Assembly: GCF_016031625.1 (NCBI RefSeq) | Contig: NZ_JACCHP010000040.1 | Location: forward strand, 1 to 43,770 | Source: Bradyrhizobium agreste | GTDB lineage: Bacteria; Pseudomonadota; Alphaproteobacteria; Rhizobiales; Xanthobacteraceae | Direction of reading: 5' to 3' | Length of the DNA stretch: 43,770 bases | Shown: one piece after another, positions 25,570 to 32,876 of the stretch | Numbering within the stretch: position 1 is the first letter of the stretch | Layout: every line of letters begins with the position of its first letter | Notes under the pieces: generated by a model | The model's database searches: none | Told to the model about the DNA's origin: nothing | What the model saw: the letters and a program-made list of their open reading frames with translations, nothing else | Position numbers and translations under genes: made by a program

Positions 25570-25585
25570 CGTGACGTTCATCACA
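25570..25585. promoter_or_regulatory. CRP-type site upstream of the 593-aa gene
   Basis: CGTGACGTTCATCACA matches TGTGA-N6-TCACA at nine of ten positions, 59 bp ahead of the ATG at 25645, a position suited to activation. Confidence 0.45.
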
Positions 25586-25644
25586 TTTGTATTTCCTGCG
25601 AATCCGGGTAGCCTTTTCAACGACTTGCAGGGGGTGGCGCGCAG

Positions 25645-27426
25645 ATGGCAGCGTGCCGGCCGTCCCCCGACCAAGGCCCCGCGACCAGGTATTTCATGAG
25701 CTTTCATTATTTTGCCGGCGCCGCCTGCCGGGCGCTGACGGCGCGGAAGGACGGCCCCTCGATTTACGACGTCTGCGACCCCGTATTGTCGGGCACGCCT
25801 GGCGGCGATCCGCATCTCGCCAAATTCTACAAGACGGCGCTTGGCAATCCCGCGCTGCGGATCCTGCTCCGCCGCGCCGGCCTGCCCGAGCTGCGCGACG
25901 AGGGGATGCTGTCCCGACTGCGTGCGGCCCTCACCCAGGCCCGCGACGAGGTCGAGCCCGACTGGGCGGCGGTCGGGCAGCCGATCGCCGATCTCGTCGA
26001 CGGCATCGCGCTCGACCATCCCAGGCCGCCGCCGGTGCCGTTCACCGCCGCCATGCCGCAGAGCGCGCAGATCGACGGCGTGATCCGCGACTGCGCGCAG
26101 CACCTGCTCGGCTCGTATCGCAAGAACGGCTTCCTGCCGACCTACGCCGCCTTCAACCTGATCGGCGATCCAGACGTCCGCGGCCGCGAGCTGATCATGG
26201 CGCTCACGGGCCTCAACGCGCGCGGCTACAAGAATTCCTCGCTGCTGTTCAACCTCGCCCGCGTCTTCATCGCGCGCTCGCCCGCGCGCGCCGTGGTCAA
26301 TCCGCCCTGGAAGGGTATTGCCGAGCCGATGTGGGAGCCGGTGCAGATCCGACACCGCTCGGCCTATTACGACGCGTTCTTCATCGAGGCCCTGCTCAGC
26401 TTCGTCCAGACCGGGCTCGCCTCGCCGGCCGACAAGATCGCGGCGGAGCGCGCCATCGCCGACATGGTCGATTTCTGCGTCAACATCAGCCGCGAGGAGG
26501 TCGAGGGCTTGGGCGGCGCGCGCTTCAACGTCATTACCGCACTGGCGCCGGCACCGCATCCGCGCTTCTCCCGTTACTTCGCGCAAATCAAGCAGGACCT
26601 CGGCTTCGGCATCTACGTGCCGGATTGCGACACCACGGCCTGCTCGATCTCCGCGGCGACGCAGGCCGGCTGTCTTGATGCCATCATCGACCAACCGCTC
26701 CTGGACTTCTATGCAGGCTATCAGGTGCGCGCCGGCGTCAACGAGCCGCGCGTGACCGTGCCGCTCAACGACAATATCGACTATGAGGGCGGGGTTGCGA
26801 CCTGGATCGACAATCTCGCGGGCGAGCGCCCTTACGGCAACGATCTCGATCCGACGCTCAATCTCGACATTCTCGAGGTCAGCTTCCGCAACCTTGAGCG
26901 CTGGAAAGTGCTGGAGACGCCGTCGCGGCTTGCAACGGTGCACCGGATCATCGGCTTCCAGAAGCGGCTGGCCGCCAGCGGCGCCTTCGCCAATCCGCGC
27001 TCGCACATCTATTACCTGCCGGAGCTCTACAGCGCCTATTTCGGCCGCTGCTATGCCGCCTTCCTGGCACTGCCGCTTAGCGCGCAGGCCGCGATCGATC
27101 CCGCCGGCGATTTCGATTTCATCCGCCACCGCGTGCTGTCCTACATCAAGGGTGAGCTGATGGCCGCCGAGATGAACGTGTTCGACGCGGCGCTGGCGCT
27201 GATCGCGCTCGGCCATCTCGGCGCCGACCCGCGCGCATTCGCACCGGCGCTGAACGTGATCGTCGCGAGCCTGGGTGAAGGCGGCCGCCGCGGCCCGTTC
27301 CGCGCCTATGAATGGAACAAGATGAAGACGCCGACGCGGATCCTGGTCGGTGGGCCCGAGGTGACCTCGGCCTTCGTGCTGATGGGGCTGGCGGTGGCCC
27401 GGAGGCGAATAGTGAATGGCGAGTAG
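25645..27426 (+). CDS. Uncharacterised protein with a DCDTTA motif, possible alpha/alpha-toroid fold
   Basis: I cannot place this 593-residue protein with certainty. ATG 25645 has AGGGGG about ten bases ahead; ATG 25696 (MSFHYFAG) is the alternative. There is no signal peptide. It is mainly helical with regularly spaced aromatic and Gly-rich turns. At residues 327-332 it has DCDTTA within YVPDCDTTACSISAATQ, which recalls the DxDDTA acid motif of class II terpene cyclases (squalene-hopene cyclase type), with the third Asp replaced by Thr. Helices such as NVFDAALALIALGHLG and TSAFVLMGLAVARR also fit a toroid of paired helices. This likeness is inference. The last codons (VNGE and stop) come from a palindromic repeat (27405-27476), so the original C-terminus was probably altered. 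A CRP-type site precedes the gene. Confidence 0.7.
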   Translation: MAACRPSPDQGPATRYFMSFHYFAGAACRALTARKDGPSIYDVCDPVLSGTPGGDPHLAKFYKTALGNPALRILLRRAGLPELRDEGMLSRLRAALTQARDEVEPDWAAVGQPIADLVDGIALDHPRPPPVPFTAAMPQSAQIDGVIRDCAQHLLGSYRKNGFLPTYAAFNLIGDPDVRGRELIMALTGLNARGYKNSSLLFNLARVFIARSPARAVVNPPWKGIAEPMWEPVQIRHRSAYYDAFFIEALLSFVQTGLASPADKIAAERAIADMVDFCVNISREEVEGLGGARFNVITALAPAPHPRFSRYFAQIKQDLGFGIYVPDCDTTACSISAATQAGCLDAIIDQPLLDFYAGYQVRAGVNEPRVTVPLNDNIDYEGGVATWIDNLAGERPYGNDLDPTLNLDILEVSFRNLERWKVLETPSRLATVHRIIGFQKRLAASGAFANPRSHIYYLPELYSAYFGRCYAAFLALPLSAQAAIDPAGDFDFIRHRVLSYIKGELMAAEMNVFDAALALIALGHLGADPRAFAPALNVIVASLGEGGRRGPFRAYEWNKMKTPTRILVGGPEVTSAFVLMGLAVARRRIVNGE

Positions 27427-27476
27427 CGAATGGGCCTCATCGCGCCCCTATTCGCCACTCCCCATTCGCAATTCGC
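27405..27476. repeat. Imperfect palindrome of AATGGCGA-type units
   Basis: GCGAATAGTGAATGGCGAGT at the left end pairs imperfectly with CCACTCCCCATTCGCAATTC at the right. The left arm overlaps the last six codons of the 593-aa gene and supplies its stop codon. Confidence 0.6.
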
Positions 27477-27590
27477 CCGCATCAATGACAGGAAGTTGAA
27501 AGCCCATCTGTTCGGCCTGCGCTGGCCGAGCGGCCAAAAGCCGACCACAATTGCGCCATCTATCGAGATGTTCATCACAACCGGACCGGC

Positions 27591-28127
27591 ATGTTGCGGA
27601 AAGTCCTGATTGCGCTGTCCTTGGTCGCCATCCCTTCGCTGGCTGATGCCGCCGACCACCCGAGAGCGGTCGACCGGCGCGGCCGCACCGTGGCGCGCTG
27701 CGAGGTCGGTGGCGAGGACATCCAGAAATGGCTGGTGCGCAACGGCTGGGCGCTGGCCTACAGCCGCATCTCCAAGGACTACGAGCCAGACGAAGCCGCC
27801 GCGCGCGAGGCAAAAGCCGGCATGTGGCAGGGCGCCTTCATCGCGCCTTGGGACTGGCGGGTCCGCAACAAGAAGACGGCGATCCTCGGCGCGACCAAGC
27901 CGCCGGATGGCGCGCACGCGGTGCTGCTCGCTTCGGCCTCGGGGCCGGTCGCGCCGTCGCCGGACTGCACCATCAAGGGCAACGTGAACAGCGCCGGCGA
28001 GTGCATCTACCACCAGCCGACCAGCCGCTGGTACGCCCAGATCAAGATGAAGATCAGCAAGGGCACCCGCTGGTTCTGCTCGGTCGAGGAGGCCGAAGCG
28101 GCCGGTTGCCGGGAGACCAAGAGATAA
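27591..28127 (+). CDS. Half-length nuclease-like (SNase C-half) secreted protein with sunset-type tail
   Basis: A 178-residue protein with a signal peptide (RKVLIALSLVAIPSLADAAD). The mature part opens directly at DRRGRTVARCEVGGEDIQ and continues with WLVRNGWALAYSRIS and AKAGMWQGAFIAPWDWR, which is the second half of a thermonuclease (SNase-like) domain as found in Rhizobiales. The first half, which carries the Ca-binding Asp residues and the first Arg (the DGDTL and IDAPE region), is absent, so the protein should not cut DNA. The tail, with CTIKGNVNSAGECIYH and RWFCSVEEAEAAGCRE, matches the sunset-type domain with its conserved Cys residues. The short form may be a deletion product or a binding module. 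Confidence 0.8.
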   Translation: MLRKVLIALSLVAIPSLADAADHPRAVDRRGRTVARCEVGGEDIQKWLVRNGWALAYSRISKDYEPDEAAAREAKAGMWQGAFIAPWDWRVRNKKTAILGATKPPDGAHAVLLASASGPVAPSPDCTIKGNVNSAGECIYHQPTSRWYAQIKMKISKGTRWFCSVEEAEAAGCRETKR

Positions 28128-28233
28128 GAGCCCCAGACCTGCGTTTTGCGCGCTTTTCTTGGCCTCCAACGCCGCGTAAAAGTGAGACTCAGCAACCCAC
28201 CATCCTGTTCTCAAGCAACAAGGACCGACAGCA

Positions 28234-29421
28234 ATGACCGTTCGCGCGGGCCGGGAGTTTCTGGCCATCCCCGGGCCCACCACGATGCCCGACGAGGTGC
28301 TGCGGGCGATGCACCGTCCGGCGATCGACATCTACGCCAAGGAGATGCTGGATCTCACCGAGAGCCTGCTCAGCGACATCTCGAAGCTGTTCGCGACCAA
28401 GGGCAAGTCCTACATCTACATCGCCAACGGTCACGGCGCCTGGGAAGCGGCGCTCAGCAACGTGCTGTCGCGCGGCGACAAGGTGCTGGTGCTGGAGAGC
28501 GGACGCTTTGCGATCGGCTGGGGCAACGCCGCGGCGCTGATGGGCGCCGAGGTCGAGGTGCTCAAGGGCGACTGGCGGCGCGCGGTGCGGCCGCACGAGG
28601 TCGAGGAACGCCTGCGCCGCGACAAGGAGCACAGCATCAAGGCCGTCGTCGTGGTCCAGGTCGACACGGCGAGCGGCGTGCAGAACGACATCGAGGCGAT
28701 CGGCAAGGCGATCAAGGCGAGCGGCCATCCCGCGCTGTACATGGTCGACACCGTGGCCTCGCTCGGCTGCATGCCGTTCGAGATGGACAAATGGGGCGTC
28801 GACGTCGCGATGTCCGGCTCGCAGAAGGGCCTGATGACGCCGCCTGGCCTCGGCTTCGTCGCCGCCAATGCGCGCGCGCTCGAGGTGCACAAGAAGGCCG
28901 GCATGTCGACGCCCTATTGGAGCTGGAGCGAGCGCGAGGGCACCGAGAACTATCGCAAATATGCCGGCACCGCGCCGGTGCATCTGTTGTTCGCGCTTCG
29001 CAAGGCGATCGACATGCTGCACGAGGAAGGGCTCGAGAACGCCTTCCGCCGTCACAGCCTGCTCGGCGAAGCCGCGCGCCGCGCGGTCTCGGTCTGGTCG
29101 GAAGGCCAGGTGCTCGGCTTCAACGTCGCCGAAGCCAGCGAGCGCTCCAACACGGTGACCACGGTGACCATGAGCAACGGCCACGACCCCGCCGTGCTGC
29201 AACGCTATTGCAAGGACAAGTGCGGCGTCGTGCTCGGCACCGGCATCGGCGACCTCTCCGGCCAGGCCTTCCGCATCGCCCATATGGGCCACGTCAACGC
29301 GCCGATGCTGCTCGGCACGCTCGGGGTGATCGAGGTCGGCCTCAACGCGCTGAAGATCCCGCACGGCAAGGGCGGGCTTGAGGCGGCGGTGTCGTATCTG
29401 GGTGAAGAGGTGGCGGTGTAG
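28234..29421 (+). CDS. Class V PLP aminotransferase (serine/alanine-glyoxylate type)
   Basis: A 395-residue fold-type I enzyme of the serine-glyoxylate/alanine-glyoxylate aminotransferase group. The opening FLAIPGPTTMPDEVLRAM is characteristic. Other family marks are YIYIANGHGAWEAALSN (cofactor phosphate loop), VVVVQVDTASGVQNDIEAI, the cofactor-ring Asp in YMVDTVASLGC, and the Schiff-base Lys198 in AMSGSQKGLMTPPGL. GTGIGDLSGQAFRIAHMGH near the C-terminus carries the substrate-carboxylate Arg. It should move an amino group from serine or alanine to glyoxylate, as in photorespiration-like C2 and serine-cycle metabolism. The ribosome site AAGGA lies about ten bases ahead. It stands alone between repeats, so its exact pathway is not shown. 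Confidence 0.88.
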   Translation: MTVRAGREFLAIPGPTTMPDEVLRAMHRPAIDIYAKEMLDLTESLLSDISKLFATKGKSYIYIANGHGAWEAALSNVLSRGDKVLVLESGRFAIGWGNAAALMGAEVEVLKGDWRRAVRPHEVEERLRRDKEHSIKAVVVVQVDTASGVQNDIEAIGKAIKASGHPALYMVDTVASLGCMPFEMDKWGVDVAMSGSQKGLMTPPGLGFVAANARALEVHKKAGMSTPYWSWSEREGTENYRKYAGTAPVHLLFALRKAIDMLHEEGLENAFRRHSLLGEAARRAVSVWSEGQVLGFNVAEASERSNTVTTVTMSNGHDPAVLQRYCKDKCGVVLGTGIGDLSGQAFRIAHMGHVNAPMLLGTLGVIEVGLNALKIPHGKGGLEAAVSYLGEEVAV

Positions 29422-29430
29422 CAGCCACAA

Positions 29431-29631
29431 ACTCCGCTGTCGTCCCGGACAAGCGTAGTCCTGACAACGCGCAGCGTTGTCAGAGCGGAGCGCTGATCCG
29501 GGACCCATAGCCACAGGAAGTGGTTTGACGAAGATTCGGAGTTATCAGCTCGCGCTACGACCTCCCCCTGGGATTATGGGTCCCGGATCGGCGCGCGCTT
29601 GAGGCGCGCTTGTCCGGGACGACAGCGGAGT
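29431..29631. repeat. Nested palindromic REP-like element, 201 bp
   Basis: Perfect 25-bp terminal inverted repeats (29431-29455 and 29607-29631) enclose a perfect 15-bp inverted pair (29495-29509 and 29575-29589). It starts nine bases after the aminotransferase stop codon and can serve as its terminator. The end unit CGTCCCGGACAAGCG is a hallmark of Bradyrhizobium-type REPs as I recall them. Confidence 0.85.
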
Positions 29632-29640
29632 GTCCATGAG

Positions 29641-29740
29641 CTACGGCTGTTTTATCCGATACGCCTCGACCTGCGCCTTCAGCTCATCCAGCGTAGCGGT
29701 GCTGGCAATCTGCGGAATCAGGACGATATAAGGGAACGCG
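29641..29740 (-). pseudogene. C-terminal coding relic between two REP elements
   Basis: On the minus strand the frame reads FPYIVLIPQIASTATLDELK followed by AQVEAYRIKQP and TAG at 29643-29641. It looks like the end of a real protein and begins where the neighbouring repeat stops. The family is not recognised. The 500-bp gap 29422-29921 thus holds two repeats and this relic, and no other gene. Confidence 0.35.
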
Positions 29741-29741
29741 C

Positions 29742-29886
29742 CTTCACCCTCTCCCCGTACTTACGGGGAGAGGGGTGGGGTGAGGGGCTCTCTCGGCATG
29801 TGAGCCATTCGAGAGACCTGTACCCCCTCACCCGGAATTTGCTCGCGCAAATTCCGACCTCTCCCCGCAAGCGGGGCGAGGTGAAG
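29742..29886. repeat. REP-like element with several hairpins
   Basis: CTTCACC at 29742-29748 pairs with GGTGAAG at 29880-29886. Inside are a perfect 11-bp hairpin at 29749-29772 (CTCTCCCCGTA and its complement), and GGAATTTG/CAAATTCC with a six-base loop near 29840-29861. It ends 35 bp before the oligopeptidase start, so it lies in that gene's leader. Confidence 0.75.
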
Positions 29887-29921
29887 AGACAGCACCGCGC
29901 ATACGAAATGATGAGGACTGA

Positions 29922-32021
29922 GTGACCCAAGCCAAGACGCCTTCGAAGCCCCCCGTCGCCCCGCGCCGGCTGCATTCCTTCACGCGGCACGGCATCACCG
30001 TGACCGACGATTATGCCTGGCTGAAGGACGCAAACTGGCAGGAGGTGCTGCGCGATCCCAACGTCCTCGATCCCGACATCCGCAAGTATCTGGACGAGGA
30101 GAACGCCTATACCGAGAGCCTGCTCGGCCATACCGCGCCGTTGCAGAAGACGCTGGTGCGCGAGATGCGCGGGCGGATCAAGGAGGACGATTCCAGCGTA
30201 CCGTCGCCCGACGGCCCGTTCGCCTATTTCCGCAGGTTTCGCGAGGGCGGCCAGCACGAGCTGTTCGGCCGCATGCCGCGCGACGGCGGCGACGGCGAGA
30301 TCGTGCTCGATGGCGATGCGCTCGCCAAGGACCACCAATATTTCAAGTTCGGCGGCAGCCGGCACTCGTACGATCACAAGCTGCAGGCCTGGAGCGCCGA
30401 CACCAAAGGCTCGGAATATTTTTCGATCCGCGTTCGCGACTGGGCTACGGCTAAGGATCTCGACGATCTCGTCGAGGAGACTGATGGCGGCGTGGTCTGG
30501 GCCGCGGACTGCAAGAGCTTCTTCTATGTGAAGCTCGACGACAATCATCGGCCGATGCAGGTGTGGCGGCACAAGCTCGGCACCAGGCAGGCCGACGACA
30601 CGCTGGTCTATGAGGAGCAGGATGCCGGCTGGTTCACCCATTTGCATGAAAGCACCAGCGGCCGCTTCTGCGTGATAGCGGGCGGCGATCACGAGACCTC
30701 GGAGCAACGGCTGATCGACCTCGCCAATCCCGAGGCGCCGCCGCGCCTGGTCGCGGCGCGCGAGGAGGGCGTGCAATATTCGCTCGCCGACCGCGGCGAC
30801 GAGCTGTTCATCCTCACCAATGCGGACGATGCCATCGACTTCAAGATCGTCACCGCGCCGCTTCACGCGCCCGAGCGCAAGAACTGGCGCGACTTGATTC
30901 CCTATCGGCCCGGCATCTACATCATCGACCTCGATCTCTATGCCGGCCATCTGGTGCGGCTGGAGCGCGCCAATGCGCTGCCGTCGATCGTGATCCGCGA
31001 TCTCGCTGGCGGGGAGGAGCATGCCATCGCCTTCGACGAGGCCGCCTACTCGCTGGATACGATGGGCTCCTACGAGTTCGAGACGACCAATCTGCGCTTT
31101 TCCTATTCGTCGATGACGACGCCGTCGGAAGTCTATGATTACGACATGACGAAACGAACGCGCGTGCTGCGCAAGCGGCAGGAGATTCCGTCAGGTCATG
31201 ACCCAGCCGACTACGTCACCACCCGCATCACGGCGAAATCGCATGACGGCGCCGAGGTGCCGGTCTCGATCCTCTATCGCCGCGGGCTGAAGCTCGATGG
31301 CGCAGCGCCGCTGTTGCTCTACGGCTACGGCTCCTACGGCATGGCGATGCCGGCTTCCTTCAGCGCCAACCGCCTGTCGCTGGTCGATCGCGGCTTCGTC
31401 TATGCCATCGCCCATATCCGCGGCGGCGCTGACAAGGGCTGGGGCTGGTATCTCGACGGCAAGCGCGAGAAGAAGACCAACTCGTTCGACGATTTCGCCG
31501 CCAGCGCCCGCGCGCTGATCGATGCGAAATACACCAGCGCCAACCGCATCATTGGCCATGGCGGCTCGGCCGGCGGCATGCTGATGGGCGCGGTCGCCAA
31601 CCGCGCCGGCGAATTGTTCGCCGGCATCGTCGCGGAGGTGCCGTTCGTCGACGTGCTCAACACCATGCTCGACGACACGCTGCCGCTGACGCCGCCGGAA
31701 TGGCCGGAATGGGGCAACCCGCTTCTGAGCGAGAAGGATTTCCGCACCATCCTCTCCTACTCGCCTTACGACAACGTCGCGGCGAAGGACTATCCGGCGA
31801 TCCTGGCGATGGGCGGCCTGACCGATCCGCGCGTCACTTACTGGGAGCCCGCCAAATGGATCGCGCGCCTGCGCGCCACCATGACCGGCGGCGGCCCGGT
31901 CCTGCTGCGCACCAACATGGGCGCCGGCCACGGCGGCGCCTCGGGGCGCTTCGACCGCCTCGACGAGGTCGCGATCGTCTACGCGTTCGCGCTGTGGGCG
32001 GCGGGAATGGCGGAGGCGTGA
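29922..32021 (+). CDS. ptrB: Oligopeptidase B (S9A serine peptidase)
   Basis: A 699-residue cytoplasmic peptidase of normal family length, with GTG start 29922. Residues from about 15 to 410 form the gating beta-propeller with its opening helix; the alpha/beta-hydrolase domain follows. The triad is Ser549 in HGGSAGGMLMG, Asp635 in GGLTDPRVTYWEPA and His670 in GAGHGGASGR. The segment LTPPEWPEWGNP carries the Glu residues that form the basic-specific S1 pocket of oligopeptidase B, distinguishing it from prolyl oligopeptidase, which has GGSNGG at the nucleophile. It should cleave short peptides after Arg or Lys. It has no signal peptide. It converges on the RraA-like gene with 12 bases between stop codons. 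Confidence 0.92.
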   Translation: MTQAKTPSKPPVAPRRLHSFTRHGITVTDDYAWLKDANWQEVLRDPNVLDPDIRKYLDEENAYTESLLGHTAPLQKTLVREMRGRIKEDDSSVPSPDGPFAYFRRFREGGQHELFGRMPRDGGDGEIVLDGDALAKDHQYFKFGGSRHSYDHKLQAWSADTKGSEYFSIRVRDWATAKDLDDLVEETDGGVVWAADCKSFFYVKLDDNHRPMQVWRHKLGTRQADDTLVYEEQDAGWFTHLHESTSGRFCVIAGGDHETSEQRLIDLANPEAPPRLVAAREEGVQYSLADRGDELFILTNADDAIDFKIVTAPLHAPERKNWRDLIPYRPGIYIIDLDLYAGHLVRLERANALPSIVIRDLAGGEEHAIAFDEAAYSLDTMGSYEFETTNLRFSYSSMTTPSEVYDYDMTKRTRVLRKRQEIPSGHDPADYVTTRITAKSHDGAEVPVSILYRRGLKLDGAAPLLLYGYGSYGMAMPASFSANRLSLVDRGFVYAIAHIRGGADKGWGWYLDGKREKKTNSFDDFAASARALIDAKYTSANRIIGHGGSAGGMLMGAVANRAGELFAGIVAEVPFVDVLNTMLDDTLPLTPPEWPEWGNPLLSEKDFRTILSYSPYDNVAAKDYPAILAMGGLTDPRVTYWEPAKWIARLRATMTGGGPVLLRTNMGAGHGGASGRFDRLDEVAIVYAFALWAAGMAEA

Positions 32022-32033
32022 CGTCGTAGAGCG

Positions 32034-32753
32034 CTATCGCCCGTTCTTCTTGCGCCATTCCGCGAAATCGGTGAGCGTCTGCGGATCGGTGGCGGGATAG
32101 AGACCGAAGATGCCGCGGCCCTTGCCGACTTCCTCGGTGACGAAATCCTCGAACGCGGTCATCTCGAAGGTCTCATTGGCGATCTCGTCTGCCAGATGCG
32201 CGGGGATCACGATGACGCCGTCGGCATCGCCGAGGATGACGTCGCCGGGAAACACCGGCGCATCGCCGCAGCCGATCGGCACGTTGATCTCGATCGCCTG
32301 ATGCAGCGTCAGATTGGTCGGCGCCGAGGGGCGATGGTGGAAGGCGGGAAAGCCGAGCCTTGCGATCTCGGCGGAGTCGCGAAAGCCGCCGTCGGTGACG
32401 ACGCCGGCGACGCCGCGCTTCATCAGGCGCGTCACCAGGATGGCGCCGGCCGAGGCCGCGCGCGCATCCTTGCGGCTGTCCATCACCAGCACGGCGCCCG
32501 GCGGGCAATCCTCGACCGCCTTGCGCTGCGGATGGGAGCGGTCCCTGAACACGTCGATGGTGTTGAGATCCTCGCGCGCCGGCATGTAGCGCAGCGTGAA
32601 GGCTTCGCCGACCATGGTCGGCTGGTCCGGACTGAGCGGATGCACGTCCTGGACCATCTGGATGCGCAGGCCGCGCTTGAACAGGGCGGTGGCGACGGTG
32701 GCGGTGGAGACGGATTTGAGTTTTGTGCGGGTGGCTTCGGTGAGTTTGGTCAT
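32034..32753 (-). CDS. RraA-like aldolase/regulator-family protein
   Basis: A 239-residue protein. ATG 32753 is chosen because AGGAGG precedes it by six bases; earlier ATGs lie upstream of that site. The fold is the RraA/HMG aldolase type: GAILVTRLMKRGVAGVVTDG, then GGFRDSAEI with the Arg-Asp pair that binds substrate carboxylate and metal in the aldolases, and GDVILGDADGVIVIP. True RraA inhibits RNase E, but many family members with this intact G-x-RD set are pyruvate-forming aldolases or decarboxylases. The gene follows a sugar-acid dehydratase on the same strand across a REP hairpin, which favours a catabolic aldolase acting on the 2-keto-3-deoxy acid. This role is inference from context. 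Confidence 0.8.
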   Translation of the reverse strand: MTKLTEATRTKLKSVSTATVATALFKRGLRIQMVQDVHPLSPDQPTMVGEAFTLRYMPAREDLNTIDVFRDRSHPQRKAVEDCPPGAVLVMDSRKDARAASAGAILVTRLMKRGVAGVVTDGGFRDSAEIARLGFPAFHHRPSAPTNLTLHQAIEINVPIGCGDAPVFPGDVILGDADGVIVIPAHLADEIANETFEMTAFEDFVTEEVGKGRGIFGLYPATDPQTLTDFAEWRKKNGR

Positions 32754-32769
32754 GTGCATCCTCCTGTCC

Positions 32770-32864
32770 TTCCGGGGCGCGCGAAGCGCGAACCCGGAAT
32801 CCATCGGGCCACACGCTCTGCTGAGAAATGGGTTCCGGGTTCGATGCTTCGCATCGCCCCGGAA
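32770..32864. repeat. REP-like palindrome within the dehydratase/RraA-like operon
   Basis: TTCCGGGGCG (32770-32779) pairs perfectly with CGCCCCGGAA (32855-32864), and an inner pair near 32791-32804 matches with one mismatch. It sits between the dehydratase stop codon and the RraA-like ribosome site, so the shared mRNA would carry a large hairpin. Confidence 0.75.
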
Positions 32865-32876
32865 CGACGGTGAAAA

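Larger units (their letters stand above)
25274..25644. other. Divergent intergenic region, 371 bp
   Basis: Separates the leftward caspase-like gene from the rightward 593-aa gene. It holds a candidate promoter for the caspase-like gene (25423-25452), a CRP-type site (25570-25585) and a small hairpin formed by CCCCG and CGGGG near 25520-25540. No credible gene is seen in it. Confidence 0.6.

Noticed and set aside
27564..27579. CGAGATGTTCATCACA, a weak CRP-like site before the half-SNase gene
   Set aside because: Only eight of ten positions match and it lies too close to the start codon for activation.
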